Positions 24,661 to 37,139 of a stretch of 64,000 nt of DNA are shown one piece after another. The stretch comes from Caprimulgus europaeus (lineage: Eukaryota > Chordata > Aves > Caprimulgiformes > Caprimulgidae). Below the pieces are notes generated by a model. It was not told where the DNA came from and ran no database searches. It saw only the letters and a list, made by a program, of their open reading frames with translations. Within the stretch, counting starts at the first letter, position 1. Each line of letters opens with the position of its first letter. The stretch lies in contig OU015524.1 in assembly GCA_907165065.1 (NCBI GenBank), positions 1,364,001 to 1,428,000 on the forward strand, written 5' to 3'. The translations under genes were made by a program, and so were the position numbers.

Positions 24661-27265
24661 TATATCACTGCAAAAAAACCCATTTACAACTTCTTGACAT
24701 GCCTACAGCACAGTTTCATCAGCCAAAGCTCAAAACTTTTCATAAAACTGACAGGAAAGCAGCAACCTCAACCCACCAGCAGCCCCAAACACCACCCTAA
24801 AGAACAGGTTTCAAGGCAACACTTCCCTTTCAAACTGTGCAGATTCTGTGTTCTGCACCAAACCCTTTCACTTTACAGCGGGAAGTACAGAACCAGGATA
24901 CAGGCTGGAGCAAAGCCTGTGTGTAAACCATAGCAAGGGCATTTCTTTGCCCTCATGTGAAAGTCACTCTGTTCATAATAATCCTCGTGAAATTCCTTAA
25001 ATGCTTGTGTGGAGAAACAAAGAGAAATGCAGGTAGGGCTTTCTGAAGCAGCACATCGGGAAACGTGAGAAACAGGAGTGGATTGGTCAAGTGCAGAATG
25101 ATGAAGAATTGCTGGTAAGTAGACTAAATCCATCAGAACCCAATCATGGTATAAGTTTCATGGGTTTCTGCTGAACTGTGTGAACAACATGGGTGGCTTT
25201 AGTGAACACCTCAGTGAGACTTTCTACTTTCCATCGATGGGAAACAGGCGTATATGCTGTTGCCCAAGCAAATGCTCCGTTAATAGGAGGAGAACAGCTC
25301 AGTTGGAAAGCCAGTTCCAATATTTTCCATATGTTTAAAGATTTTTCTTGCCTTTTTTTACAGCATCCATTCAACCCAACACATTTCACGTTGGTTTAGT
25401 CTGTGGGTGTGTGCGTGCAGGTATAAAGGGAAAAAAATGAACTCTCCTTCATCCATAGACATACACATGCACAAACTAACACTACAGGCAAGAGGGGGAA
25501 AAGTTGGAAGATTTGGAGGATATTTGCCTTGCCAAGCTCAAAATACAAAGGGTTGTATCCTCAGTGAATATTTGAAGCCAATAAAACTGCCCCAATTTAG
25601 ACCAGTTGGAATATCTGGCCCAGAGACTGAGCGAGACGTGTGATGAGGTCCCTGGGAAAGGTTGTCAGGCACTGCTGGGGGATCTAGATACCTCAATTCC
25701 ATTGAAAAATTGGTTGGAAAGTGAGGGTCCAAGCACTTGCCATGAGGAGGAAGAATTCTCTTTCCTGCTCTCCAACCCGAGCGCCCATCCATGCCGTGGA
25801 TGTTTTGTGTCACCGGGAGAGAAGGGAAGTGGTGGTGTCATTAAATGCCTTGAGGAAGAAAATAATGTTTGAATCACCATTTCAAAAGCAGAAATCTGAC
25901 AAAACCACGCTCTGAGGTGCCATCCTCCGGGAGAGGCACTGTCATATTAGGTAAGAAGATAACAACTCTTGGCAAAATACAGGGTTAGTCCATGCTCCTT
26001 CTCAGTTGCAGAATTATTGCTTTATATTCCTACTTTCTTAACAAATTATTCCATTGACACTACAAAGCAAAGGCCTGAGAGTGAAGGATAATACACAAGA
26101 GAGCCCCTAGGCTGTTACTTTGGATTATAAGTATCTAATTTCAGTCATTTAAAGCAAATTCAGTTTTGTCAAAGGCTCCAGTCCAACCTATAAAACTCAG
26201 GTCCGGTGAGCATGACAGCATGCCTTAGAGGAACGGGGCTCCAAAAGGGAAAACAAACAGCTCCATTCAACTCCTTCAAAGGCCTTTTTTCATCTAACCA
26301 TGAAGTTAATACCAACCTTCTCTGATTATGTGTACTGTAAGAGAGCGAGCAGTTCCAGTTACGAGTCGTTTCTTACACATCTCCTGGTTTTCTGTGGCTT
26401 TTCATACCCCCAGTAGAGAAACTTCCATAACTGAGCCCAACAGAGCAGCCAAGGATGAGAACAAGAGGAAGAAAATAATGGTTTAATCATAATTTCTTAT
26501 TACTTATCCAAGTAATAAGAAAGCCATTTTTGTAAAGGATGCTTAATGTCTTGTTGCAACCGTGTTCCGGTCACACTTGCACCTATCTGTCATGCAGAGT
26601 GAAAGCAGACAGAACAAACCAAGTCCAGCTTTCCTCTGCACTGGGGGTAATTTGGGGTTACCCTTTTATTTCAGGGGACCACTTTAAATTTCCTGCTGAA
26701 TTTGTCTCTGCAGAACAAGAAACAGCCATCCATAGACCCTGGGTAGCCATCAACATACAAATTCCCTGATTTTTAGCTGCAGAAAGTGCAGCCTTGACTG
26801 AGTCCCCTTTTATTAAGGATTGGAGGCCTTAGAGACCTTCAATAAATCAGAGATTTCTGTACTCTGGATTGCACAGTTCACCTGCCCATACACTTGTAGG
26901 GTCAACCTGGTCTAGAAAGAAAATCTTTCACCAAGTTCCTCTTTACTCTGGTCTAGGAGGAATTCCCCAAGCCTACATTTGAAGAGCGGTATTTCAACCT
27001 GGATACGCACATCGAAAAACCTCAGGCTACATTTTCATTGCTCCTGAAACTCGGATTCAAGCTCATTCAAGGGCTTCTCCACCTGGAGAATATGAAGAGC
27101 AAAGTCAGAGCCCCTCCCTGGAAAGCTCAGCTCTGCTGCTCTGTGTTTTAGCATTCCCAGTTTTGCAAGGAAGAAAATATTGCCTGTTGACGCTGAATAA
27201 CATTCACTTACTGCCAGCATAAAACTCAGTCCATACAGATAGTTGCAAGAAGTAAAAAGCAAGGA

Positions 27266-27304
<39 letters not shown>
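27266..27304. repeat. (ATT)n microsatellite
   Basis: About 13 trinucleotide units. Confidence 0.95.
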
Positions 27305-27533
27305 TAATTATAACAAGTAAATGATTGTTAATCCCAAAGGCTGGCAAAGCGAGAAACTGCTCAAGCAATAACTCCTTAGTGTCTGTTTGCTGCGAGCTCC
27401 CATTTCCCTTGCTCAGATGATAACATCATTTAGTGACATGAACTTGAAGAGCTTTGGAGGCCTCCAAAATGGAACAGGGATTTAGATGGATAATGAGAAT
27501 TCCTGTGGTTAGATGGACTAAAATATACATACC

Positions 27534-27562
27534 TATATATATATATATATACATATATATAT
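27534..27562. repeat. Short (AT)n tract
   Basis: TATATATATATATATATAC followed by ATATATATATTT. Confidence 0.85.
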
Positions 27563-28666
27563 TTATGCTGTGCATCAGTTGAGCAGTTGGACTTTATAAA
27601 GCAGAAGCCATGGTGGTTTTAATCAAGAAATGCACTAAAACCCACTGATGAGCAGCCTCAGGATTTGCCTACCCAGCGTGGCTGAGAGGAGGGAGGCAGG
27701 TGGGGCAGGCTGCAGTGATGTGAGGCCATAAAAACTCCATTTGAAGCAGATGGGGGTCAGGTCCGTGGCGAGGCCGCAGCCCGCACCGCCGAGGAGGAGG
27801 TTTTATGGCACATCCCTCTGTCTCGCCTGCCTGGCCCGGGCTGTTCTGAGGGAGGCGTTCGTTAGCGCTGATGGGGTTGTGTCTGGTCCTCTTTGGTCAG
27901 AGGTGAGGGATGCATTGCTTGGCCACTGACGGGGGCCAAGGACCTTGCTGTGCTCTGGTGCAGAAGGTCCTTTGGCTGATTAGTTGTCTCCTTGCTTGGA
28001 TGCTGAGAAAGGCTGCCTAAAAATAATATTTTATTCTTTAAAAAAAGGGGTTTTTTTACTCTCTCTGTCCTCAGTTTCTTGACTGCAAGTGTTCCCTAGC
28101 CCTTTTGCCTGGAACAAACCTGGGGTGCCTCTCCCAAGGGAAGGTGAGAACCCCCAGCTGCAGGGTGCTGCCAAGCCGTCCCGGCACACAAGCTGTGCTT
28201 CCTGGTTATCTCCAAGGGCCCAAGAGTTGCAACTCCTTGTTTTATTCTGTGCCAAATTTCTCTTTTCCTCCCCCAAAAAGAGACCAGCCTGAGCTGTAAC
28301 CAAGCTGCTCCTTGCAGAGGAGATGTGCCCTGGAGTGAGACCCTTTTGCCAAGGAAATGAGCCAACCCTCCAGCACTCACATTATACAAACAAGATAAGA
28401 TGTCCTTCCAGCCCAACCCTCAGGCTGGTGGCCGGGACAGGGGGAAGGAAGCTGGGAGGGGAGACACAGCACGGCCGTCCCTGCTGGCCTTGGGAACAAG
28501 GAGGTTCAAAGGGCTCCTTCTTCCTTCCCAGGACAAAGATCTCCATCTCAGTTGTTCCCACCACAACCAGTTCCTCGTTGGGATAATGACTCTGCAAAGA
28601 GTATGTTGCAGAGCCTCAAGCTGCCACCTCCATGGGTCTGGAGGGACCTTCCTCTGCTCCAAAATC

Positions 28667-29250
28667 AGAATCATAGAATCAAAGAATGGTTTGGGTTGGA
28701 AGGGACCTGAAAGATCATCCAGTCCCAACCCCCCTGCCATCAACAGGGATGCCTTCCACTAGACCAGGTTGCTCAAAGCCTCATCCAACCTGGCCTTCAA
28801 CACTTCCAGGGAGGAGCAGCCACAGCTTCTCTGGACAACCTGGGCCAGTGTCTTACCACCCTCTGGGTAAAAAATTTCCTCCTAATATCCAATCTAAATC
28901 TCCCTCCTCTTAGTTTAAAGCCATTTCCCCTTGTCCAGTCACTCTCTGCCCATGTAAAAAGTCCCTCTGCCTCCTGTTTCCAAGCTCCCTTCGGATACTG
29001 GAAGGTGGCAATGAGGTGTCCTCAGAGCCTTCTCTTCTCCAAGCTCAACAAGCCCACCTCCCTCAGCCTTTCTTCAACAGAGAGGGGCTCCAGCCCTCAG
29101 ATCATCTTCTTGGCTCCCCTCTGGACCCGCTCCAACAGCTCCACATCTTGTGCTGGGGACTCCAGGCCTGGATGTAAACTCCAGATGGGGCCTCTCAAGA
29201 GCAGAGTGGAGGGGGACAACCCCTCTTCTGATGCAGCCCAGGACACAGCT
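28667..29250 (-). mobile_element. CR1 LINE, 5'-truncated
   Basis: On the minus strand it ends in AGAATCATAGAATCAAAG-type tail complement preceded by GGTTTGGGTTGGAAGGGACC. About 580 bases of 3' UTR and ORF2 C-terminus follow, with residues like LLERVQRGAKKMI and LRGPIWSLHPG in minus frames. Frameshifted and dead. Confidence 0.93.
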
Positions 29251-32164
29251 GGGCAAAAGGAGGCATTGCTATCTGATGTTTCCTGGTGTAAACAACATGC
29301 TTCTTGCTGAAGACCCTCCATCTCAGCAGGTTCAGTGTCTGGTGGCTTCCATACCGATGGATGCCTACCTCAGCTGCACAGCTCTGCTCAGCAGAATGAT
29401 TTGGTAAAGCCCCATAACTCTGTCCCCAGCAGGCATCAAGTAGGAGATATATGGCAATGACAGAAAAAGGAGGTTCTCAGAATTTTTGGTCCATGATCCC
29501 AAAGCTCAGCTAAAGGCCATCACCAGCAGCAGCTTCCTGAGCCAGCGGCTTGGTACTGCCCAGCTGGGGACAGGAGATCCCTTAGGTCCTCCATCAGATG
29601 AGCTTGGTGGCACCAAAGGAGAGGTCAGTCACATCTGAAGCCATGGCTGCCAGGTTCAACAGAGGCTGAAGGACAGATGCTAGATGGAGCAGACCCCTTA
29701 CCCTTCCAGTTTGGCTCATACCCCATTCCAGTGCTGGTGGGGACACCGATTTGGGAGAAGTGTTGGTTGCATCTTGGCAAAACTCCCACCACAAGCACTC
29801 TCTGCTTTTCAGCATCATCCTATCGAAATGCAAGTCCTGGCTCTGATTCAGTGGCCAGGCAACTCCTCAAACTCAGCAGAAAGCTAAATCTGGGTCCAAG
29901 CCTGGGCTCTGCCTCCTCAGCATCTCTCTAATTGCTGCCAAAGAGCATCAGTGCAAGTAACACAGCGCTAACAAGTTCCAATAAAGAAAGCATTTTGTCA
30001 GAGGAGAAGGAGGTTACCGGGAGGACTAATTTGCCAGGTAGGAGGTTTTAATGCCATCAGGGAAGATGTTGCTGATCCCTTCATTAACAAGGCCTGTTGT
30101 TAATTCTGCTCTGGGCAAAGGGATTTTAAGATAAGGCAAAAAAGAAAAGAAAAAAAAAAAAGAAAGAAAAAGAGCAATCCAGACAGAAAAGGTGATTTAG
30201 GTGATGGTTTCCATTTCTGCTGTAGCCTGGGTAGGGCTCACAGCAAATAAATGGTGGGTCTCACCCCCATGCTGGGACCCAAGGGTGTGTAGGAGCTCTA
30301 CCAGGCCACACATCACAAAAAAAACTCCCATGGAAGCAGCTGCAGGGGGTGGGGGGTGTGGGAATCCCACTCACAGGGACTGTGAGAACATTACTTTAGG
30401 AAAAACAAGGCCTGCCTTTGCACCACCAGCTTGAGGGTCCCAGCAGTTGGTGGTGGCAACCCAAACCCTGGGCAGCAACTCATGTCAACCAGTCAGGAGA
30501 TAAGAAGGCAAAACACCAATTGCCTCCCAGCAATGGGGAAACTGAGGCACACCAAGGTGGTTTGCCCTCCCATCAGGCAGTGTCACCCAGCCCTGCCACT
30601 GCATCACCCCAAGGTGCCCTTGGAAGCTGAAATCCCATTGACTTTGGGTTCAGCTCATGCTGCTGGGACACACTGGGTACCCTGCGAGAGGAAGGTGGCT
30701 GCATGGGGCTGAGCAATGATTATCACATCAAAGGGCACTGGAAAGAGAAGTATGCTCTTCATTCACCCTGGTAAAAGACAGTGACAAACCGTAGGGGGTT
30801 TTGTCCTTTATCTCTATCCAGGACACCAGTGGGAAGGGGGGAAGGGGGTTTTGAACACAGGAGGCTTTGCAGGGAATTTCCCAGGCTTGGGAAGAAGCCT
30901 CTGCCCAAAGTTTGTGCGTCTGGTGTTGTGTGAGTTACCAGGAACTGAGTAGGAGCCAGGTAAATCCACAGTGGCCAGATGCTGGCCAACACCAGGGATG
31001 ACCACACCTGCCTGCACACACTGCCCTCATGCTGGCAACAGCAAATAGCTGAGCATTTTGGCAGCAAAACAGTTTTTTTAGCTCTGAAAGACACTGTGGC
31101 TTCTCTGAGTGCTGGACTTGTGTTGGGCCTTACAACCACCCTCATCCCAGAAAAAGAAGTTTCTGAGATCTCAATCCCCATCCGAGCCTTGTTCTCCTCC
31201 ACCCCCTTCCCATCTGCACGTTTGCCCAAGCACTCACTTTGATCTCTGCACAACGTGGACGTCGGTCAGGAAAAGTTACTGGGTGAGTCACTGGGCTGGG
31301 CTCTGCTTGTCCTCCTCCAGGTAGGCTGAGGAGCCAGCAGCACCAATGCTACCCCAGGGGTTAAACCAGCTGAGCCCCTGAAGAGCAAACCCCTTCATTG
31401 CTCCAGGGTCTTCAGCATCTTCACCTGGCTCTGCCAGAAATACCAAGCTGAAGCTCAGCTGCCTTAAAGAAGGAGGCTGGGAATTAAGTTGAAGGGGTTA
31501 AGCTGTGTATAAACTCCTGCAGAATGGTGGATTTCAGTCCTGTTGCTGAAAAATTTGCTTCTCCGAGTTAGACACAATAATTGGGGAGTGGGAGTGACAA
31601 CCTCAACCTCCTCTGGGACTGGCAGCTGGTGCATTCCCCACCGGAGGGGTCTATCCTCCCTCCTGGAGCAGAAAACATCCCCCACGGAGCCCAACGGCAG
31701 CAGAACCAGACCTGAGGTTAGGACTGAGAGGAGCAGATCCATTTTTACCTCTCAAGTGGATGCAAGAGTTAAATTATCCAATCCTCCGTCCCTGCCAAGG
31801 GTAATCGCTCTTTCTACTCAAAAACACAGTTATTTTCTGCAGGCACCAGTCCCACAAAGCAGCATCCAGGTGACTGGGCAGTTCACACAGGAGCTTTAAC
31901 AACTTTACCTTCACACCTTAGGAATTCCCGTTATCCAAAGGCAGGGCTGAGAGCTGGCACAACATCTCAACACCTATCAGCCCTGCTGAAGCTAGAGCCC
32001 TTCCTACCTTTGCACGTGGTGAATGGTTTATGTGGGTGAACTAGAGGTGAGATGGTAGGAAAAAGACACTTACATGTGTAGTCACTCACGTTGAGCATCA
32101 TGTAGAGACAAGCAGGACCTCCATCTCCACAGTCTGGTTCTAACCCTGCAAACATCTTTCTGGA
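29251..32164. other. Intergenic, no gene seen
   Basis: Unique sequence of moderate GC with an oligo-A/GA run at 30138-30175. The longest frame (164 codons, 30759-31253 minus) has no recognisable domain and lacks exon-like context. Confidence 0.5.
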
Positions 32165-32480
32165 AAAAAAAAAGTTAAAATATGGCTCTGGTGATTATGC
32201 ATTACCTAGAAACTGAAATAGATGGAGTAGACTATAATAAATACGTGCCAGAAAAAAATATAAAGAATGTGTGGGAATGCCTATACTTTATCTGAACATT
32301 TCTTAGTAAAATAACTTCCTTATGGTGTAATCAAAAATGGAAAGCCAGCACCTAACTAAATTAAGTGCCGCACACATTAATAACGGTTCCAATTACCCTT
32401 CGATTTATTTTTATATTGGATGATCTTCAAAGTTGCAGCTGGAGAATTGTTGAAACCTTTTAAGGGTTTGTTTCTCAAAT
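32165..32480. promoter_or_regulatory. Candidate conserved non-coding element
   Basis: Contains GGTGATTATGCATTACC (POU/homeodomain-like), CTAAATTAAGTGCCGC, ATTAATAACGGTTCC and TTACCCTTCGATTTATT. AT-rich, unique, with retained CpGs. Confidence 0.37.
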
Positions 32481-32589
32481 CAGAATGCTTCAGAAGAAGC
32501 AAACACCAGCTTGAATTTTTACATCTAAAAAACCCTTAGTGAAAGGAAATAGGTGTAGGAAATAGGAAACCCACAGGAAAGGAATAGGA

Positions 32590-32720
32590 ATACGATTTTT
32601 TTTTTCTTTTTAAAAGAAAAAAAAAGGGGGGGGGGGGGGGATAAAAAAGAAATAAAAAAGCAGGGAAAAAAAAGGGGGAAAGAAAAAAGGAAAAAAAGGG
32701 GAAAAAATAAAATAAACCTC
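32590..32720. repeat. Homopurine/homopyrimidine tract with G15 run
   Basis: A near-palindromic T9CT5/A4GA9 sequence is followed by 15 consecutive Gs (32626-32640) and about 75 bases of A/G-only sequence with further G3-G5 runs. It may form a G-quadruplex or be an assembly-sensitive spot. Confidence 0.85.
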
Positions 32721-32864
32721 CCCCAACTTTAAAAGTTCCCGTGATAGTGACAGTTGGTTTAATCTTTGGAACCTATTACGTGTGCATTTTCCCTTCAGCA
32801 TTAATTCTAGATAATTACCACCACCTTACCCCTGCCCTTTCAGAAAACGAAATCTGTTGCCATT

Positions 32865-33215
32865 TTCCGCCCCCGTTACACAAACACGGGGTTTTTCCGC
32901 GCTCCTTGGAGCACCGCGGCTCCTCCTCACCCTCCGGAGGAGCGGGGCGGCCGTAGCCCGACAAACCGCTTTTCTTTAAGTCCCTTTAACACAATTTCAT
33001 GACTTTTAAACTCCGCAGAGGCTGAGGTTATTCCCCTGCGGAGCGCGGCGTTGCGCGCAGTTTGCGCGGCGCGCAGGGGCCGCGGGGCGGAGTGAGGCGG
33101 GTGGGGGAGCTGCTGGACGGGGAATGAGAATTCACGTTCGGCTGGAAAGAGCGATTGCGGTGAGGGCTGAGCCCCGGGAAGGCTCTGAAGCCTGAGGAGG
33201 GCTGAGCACGCTTCT
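32865..33215. promoter_or_regulatory. CpG island 1 of the downstream cluster
   Basis: Dense CpG with GCGCGGCGTTGCGCGCAG and GCGCGGCGCGCAGGGG. No coding or promoter core is recognised. It directly abuts the polypyrimidine tract. Confidence 0.7.
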
Positions 33216-33247
33216 CAACCTGAGAATTAGACCAAGCGAAGCCGCAG

Positions 33248-33407
33248 CGCTCTCTTCTCCCACTCCCCTCCTCTTTCCCCCCTGTTTTCCCTTCTTTCTC
33301 TCTGTTTTCCTCCTTTTTCTCTCCGTTTTCCCCATTCTTTATTTCTCTCTGTTTTCTTCATTCTTTATTTCTGTCTGTTTTCCCCTTATTTCTCTCCATT
33401 TCCCTCT

Positions 33408-33482
<75 letters not shown>

Positions 33483-34066
33483 ATTTCCCTCTTCTTTATC
33501 TCTGTTTTCCTCCTTATTTCTCTGTTTTTCCCATTCTTCCTCTTTCCTATTCTCTATTTCCCCCTTCTTTATCTCTGTTTTCCTCCTTATTTCTCTGTTT
33601 TTCCCATTCTTCCTCTTTCCTCTTCTCTATTTCCCCTTTTCTATCTATTTCCCCCCTCTCTCCATCCCTCCTTCTTTCTCTCTATTTTTCCCCTTTCCCT
33701 CTATTTCTCCCCTGCTTTCCCTCTATTCCCCCTTCTTTTGCTTATTCTTCCCCTTCTTTCTCTCTATATATTTCCCCCTTCTTTCTCTCTTTTTTCCCTA
33801 TTCTTTCTATTTTTCCCCTTTCCCTCTATTTCTCCCCTTCTTTCTCTTATTCTTCCTCTTCTTTCTCTATGTATTTCCTCCTTCTTTCTGCTTGCCTTCT
33901 TTCCCTCTCGTCCCCCCCTTCTTTTCCTCTGTTTTCCACTTCTCCCCCTCTATTTCCCCCTTCTGTCTCTCTGTCCCTTTCTTTATATTTTTCCCATTCT
34001 TTCTCCCTATTTTTCCCTTCTCTATTCCTCCCCTTATTTCCCTCTATCTCCCCCCTCTCCCCCATC
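33248..34066. repeat. Long polypyrimidine tract with (TTTC)n core
   Basis: About 820 bases that are nearly all C and T on the + strand, with CCCTTCTTTCTCTCTATTT-type modules repeated in register. A perfect (TTCT)n microsatellite of about 19 units lies at 33407-33481. Open frames across it are artefacts of the base composition. Confidence 0.95.
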
Positions 34067-35100
34067 GCAGCTCTCTCAGGTGTTTCCACCCCAAGCAGAC
34101 GCGCTGACTGCGAGGGGGGGACTGAGGCACGATCGCCCCGGGCAGGGGCAGGGGGCAGCGGGGGTGGGGACACCCCGGGGCCTTTCCCCTCGCAAGGGGA
34201 ATTTCTCCGAGGGCTCGGGGGGCTCCTGTATTACTTATCCCCCTCCCCACACGTTGTTTCTCCTCTGCTGATGCTCCAGCGAGGGAGAAAGCAAAGTGGG
34301 GGGCTGCCCCCAGACCCCCTTTGATTTCCATGTCATATTTACAACCTGGGTGGAAACCACGAGTGACAGTGGTGGTCGGGAGATGCCGATCACCTCTCGG
34401 GATCATCACCTCCGCACCTCTCGAGGAACGGAGCGGCGAGGGGCGGCAGCGTCTGTGCGGAGTTCGCAGTCGTTATCCCCATCACAGAGCCGGGCGGGAA
34501 GTAAAGCTGTAGTTACTACTCCACCACCTACCTCTAGTATCTGGGACACCTGCGCTGTATTTCATTAACCGTCTCCTTACTTCTAAATCTCCCCTCTCCG
34601 CCCTCTCCCCGTCTGTCCGCAGGTGCGGAGCCTCCGCAGATGCGCAGCCTTGCACGCTCCTTTCCCCTTTTCCCACTGATTCTCCCCCAAAAACCTGCCC
34701 CTCCACCCCTGCAGGTGCCAGTCCTGCTCCAGGGTGGGTGTTCCTGCATGGGTGTCCCCTCGGGGTAGGGGGTATCCCCTGGGTGGGTGTCCCCGCGTGG
34801 GCATCCCCACCTGAGCACCCACAACCCCACGGGTAGGTGGGATCTAGCCCCTTTAGAGGGGTCAACCCCTTCTCCCTCCAATCATCACCACCCCGTTAAT
34901 ACCCCGCCCCTTGGCTTTCTACCCCCCTGGGGGTGCAGGGGAACCCACGGGGGCTGTTCCCTGACCACCACCACCCCGTTTTTGGGGGGAGAAACTGCCT
35001 CGAGGCTGAGTGAGGCTCAGCCGCTGCGCCGGGAGCCCCCCCCTCCGCTCCCAGCACCCCCCCTTCCCCCCATTCCATAGGTAAATGTCCACACGATAAT
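34067..35100. other. GC-rich stretch, no gene seen
   Basis: G/C-rich with moderate CpG at 34060-34520 and a C-rich part (34690-35080) with few CpGs and repeated GGGTGGGTGTCCCC-like units. Overlapping frames in all six phases show no family similarity. Confidence 0.5.
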
Positions 35101-35269
35101 ATTTATTTGCAGGCAGGGTGCTGCGCGGATGTTTCTTTTAATTGTCTTTTCCCCGAGTGATTCCTTCTCGCTCTTAAAACAAGCGGTTTTGGAAAAAATA
35201 TTCCCATTTGGGGCGAGGGGTAAGGGAGAGGAAAAAGAGGATGAGGAGAGGGGGCAGCATTTTTATTTA

Positions 35270-35660
35270 TACCTTTGACATTTAAAAGAGCATAATTAAT
35301 TTGTCCTGCTTGCATTAACATTGTTGAGGAAGGTTTCAGAAAGCTAACCAGCGAAGGGAAGGGGGGAGGAAAAAAAATAGGAGCTCGCCTAGAAAGCTGA
35401 GTATTTTTTTTCCTCTCTCTTTCAGATGTGTAATCAATCATTCGAGTAGGAGGCAGCAAAATTGTAAAGATTCGATAGATTAAAATGCAAATGAAAGGTA
35501 GAAAAAGAAACATTAACATGGCAATCAAAGATTTAATAATCGTAAATCACGGTGGAGTTTTTTTGTTGCAGCTGCAGTTTGTGTGTTTTTTATGTTTTAA
35601 TCATGTTCGTTCTATAAATAAATAATTTCTGAAACGAGACTAATTTTTCACTATTTTAAC
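35270..35660. promoter_or_regulatory. Candidate enhancer with PBX-HOX and POU sites
   Basis: TAATCAATCA at 35431-35440 is the reverse complement of TGATTGATTA, the PBX-HOX composite site. ATGCAAAT, the canonical POU octamer, is at 35485-35492. GAGCATAATTAATTTGTCC and CAATCAAAGATTTAATAATCG (LEF/TCF-like CAAAG next to homeodomain cores) are also present. No repeats, and AT-rich between two GC-rich regions. Confidence 0.5.
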
Positions 35661-35883
35661 CGTGGGCTATGGCACTAAATATTATTATTTTTTTTTAAAG
35701 TATGGAACTCCAGATTGCAAACTATCAGACCAGAAAAAAAGGAGAGAGGAGAAAAAAAAAATAGCAAAGTTGGATGAGTTCACATTCGAAATTTCAAATC
35801 TTCGCCCCACTGCCTGCGCAGCGCCGGCTGCTTTACTTCCCAAATGAAATCCTTGATAAAGTTTATTTGGAAACGTGCATGTT

Positions 35884-35892
35884 TATATAAAA
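35884..35892 (+). promoter_or_regulatory. TATA-box candidate of an orphan promoter
   Basis: TATATAAAA followed about 15-30 bases later by GC-rich sequence with a GAACCG-G-CGGTTC palindrome (35900-35912). The position between a motif-rich block and the CpG islands suggests a non-coding or enhancer RNA promoter. No open frame downstream is recognisable. Confidence 0.35.
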
Positions 35893-36279
35893 GCAGAGAG
35901 AACCGGCGGTTCTTTACGGAGCTAACGGGAGCGCCAGCCCGCGTTCCTGGAGGAAATAGAGAAAAATAATAATAATGATAAAAACATATCTATATATTTT
36001 TTCTATAGATGTTCTTTCCCCTAATATAGAGGGGAAGGAACACCCTCATTAGGTTGGGAGTGAATTCTTTCCAAACTAAAGCCTTGCTGAATTTCCAAGG
36101 AGGAGGATGAGGAGGGGGGACCTGGGGAGAGTTCGGCGTGGGGAAGGGGCTGAAGGGGTTCGTTCCCCCCCTGCTTTAGCGCTGGGAGATGCGGGAGGTT
36201 CTGGGGCTGCCTCGGGGTGCCCGTGAGCAACTCAGCATCTTTCGATCCTGGCTCATATAAGCTGGGCTTTGTGTGCCCC

Positions 36280-37130
36280 AAATCCCGTGTCTGGGGGTGA
36301 GTTAGCTCATCCTCTGGGAAAGGATCCCGGTCACTCCGGGGCGCTGCCCGCGGAGTTCATTTTGGGAGGGGGGAAGGAGTTTTTCTTTAATGTCTTGGTC
36401 ATCAATATCGAGCGGGGGGAGAGGGAAGGGAGGGGAAAAAAAAACAGTCCCTAAACCAACCCTGGCTGCCCCGGGTCGGGTTTTCCCCGCGCTGCCCTCT
36501 CTATGCAGCGCTCCACCAAAAATCAACTAAACGCGGGAAACGGCGGCGTTGCTGCCCCTACCCCCGCCCCTCCGGGGGGGCTCGCCCCCGTCCTGCCCCG
36601 CCGACCTCCCCCTCCCGCCATCGTCGGGCCTTTCCCTGGGGCGACCGCTCCAAGGGGCCCCGCGCATCCTCCGCGGCCGAGCTCCGCGGGGTCCCCGCTG
36701 CCTGGGAGCGGGGGAGGAGGAGGGACCCCGGGGAGGGACTGCGCAGCTCCCCCCCGGCCTGCTGCCCTCCGGGCAGGTACCGGCCAAGCGCTGCGGGATG
36801 CCGCGGGGCGGGGGGGGTGTGCGTGTATTTGTGTGTGTGAATTTCCCGAGTGTTTTTTCCCACTCAAATCGTATCAAACCCACTAGAATTGTCCCCCCCG
36901 CTGGGACTTTAGGGCTTTTCTCCACCCCCCCCTCCCCAAATAGGGGTGTCCCAGGAGGACCCCCCGCCCGGGGGATGCCCTCGCCCCGCACACCGGCTGC
37001 CGGGACTTGTCTGCCAGGCGAGGCGGGTGGGGGGACCAGGGGTTTGGAGGGGGGTGTGTGTGGGGTGTGTGTGGGGGGGACACCCCGCAGCCCCTGACCC
37101 CGCCGTGCTCGGCGCGGCCCCATTGATCAG
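36280..37130. promoter_or_regulatory. CpG island 2 of the downstream cluster
   Basis: Very GC-rich with dense CpG at 36480-36830. All six frames are open over long stretches because stop codons are rare in such sequence. The right part (36880-37090) contains GT-rich GGGGTGTGTGTGG units. Confidence 0.75.
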
Positions 37131-37139
37131 CCCGGCCCG

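Larger units (their letters stand above)
24661..28666. other. Intergenic, no gene seen
   Basis: Mostly unique. It includes the TTA and AT microsatellites listed separately and an AT-rich stretch with enhancer-like motifs at 26000-26540 (GAAGTTAATACCAACC, GATTATGTGTACTG). No gene found. Confidence 0.5.

Noticed and set aside
30759..31253. 164-codon minus-strand frame
   Set aside because: No similarity to a known family, no splice or promoter context, and unremarkable sequence; likely chance.
33738..34324. Frames of 150-177 codons rich in Ser, Phe, Leu and Pro
   Set aside because: Produced by the polypyrimidine tract; no domain and no splice or start context.
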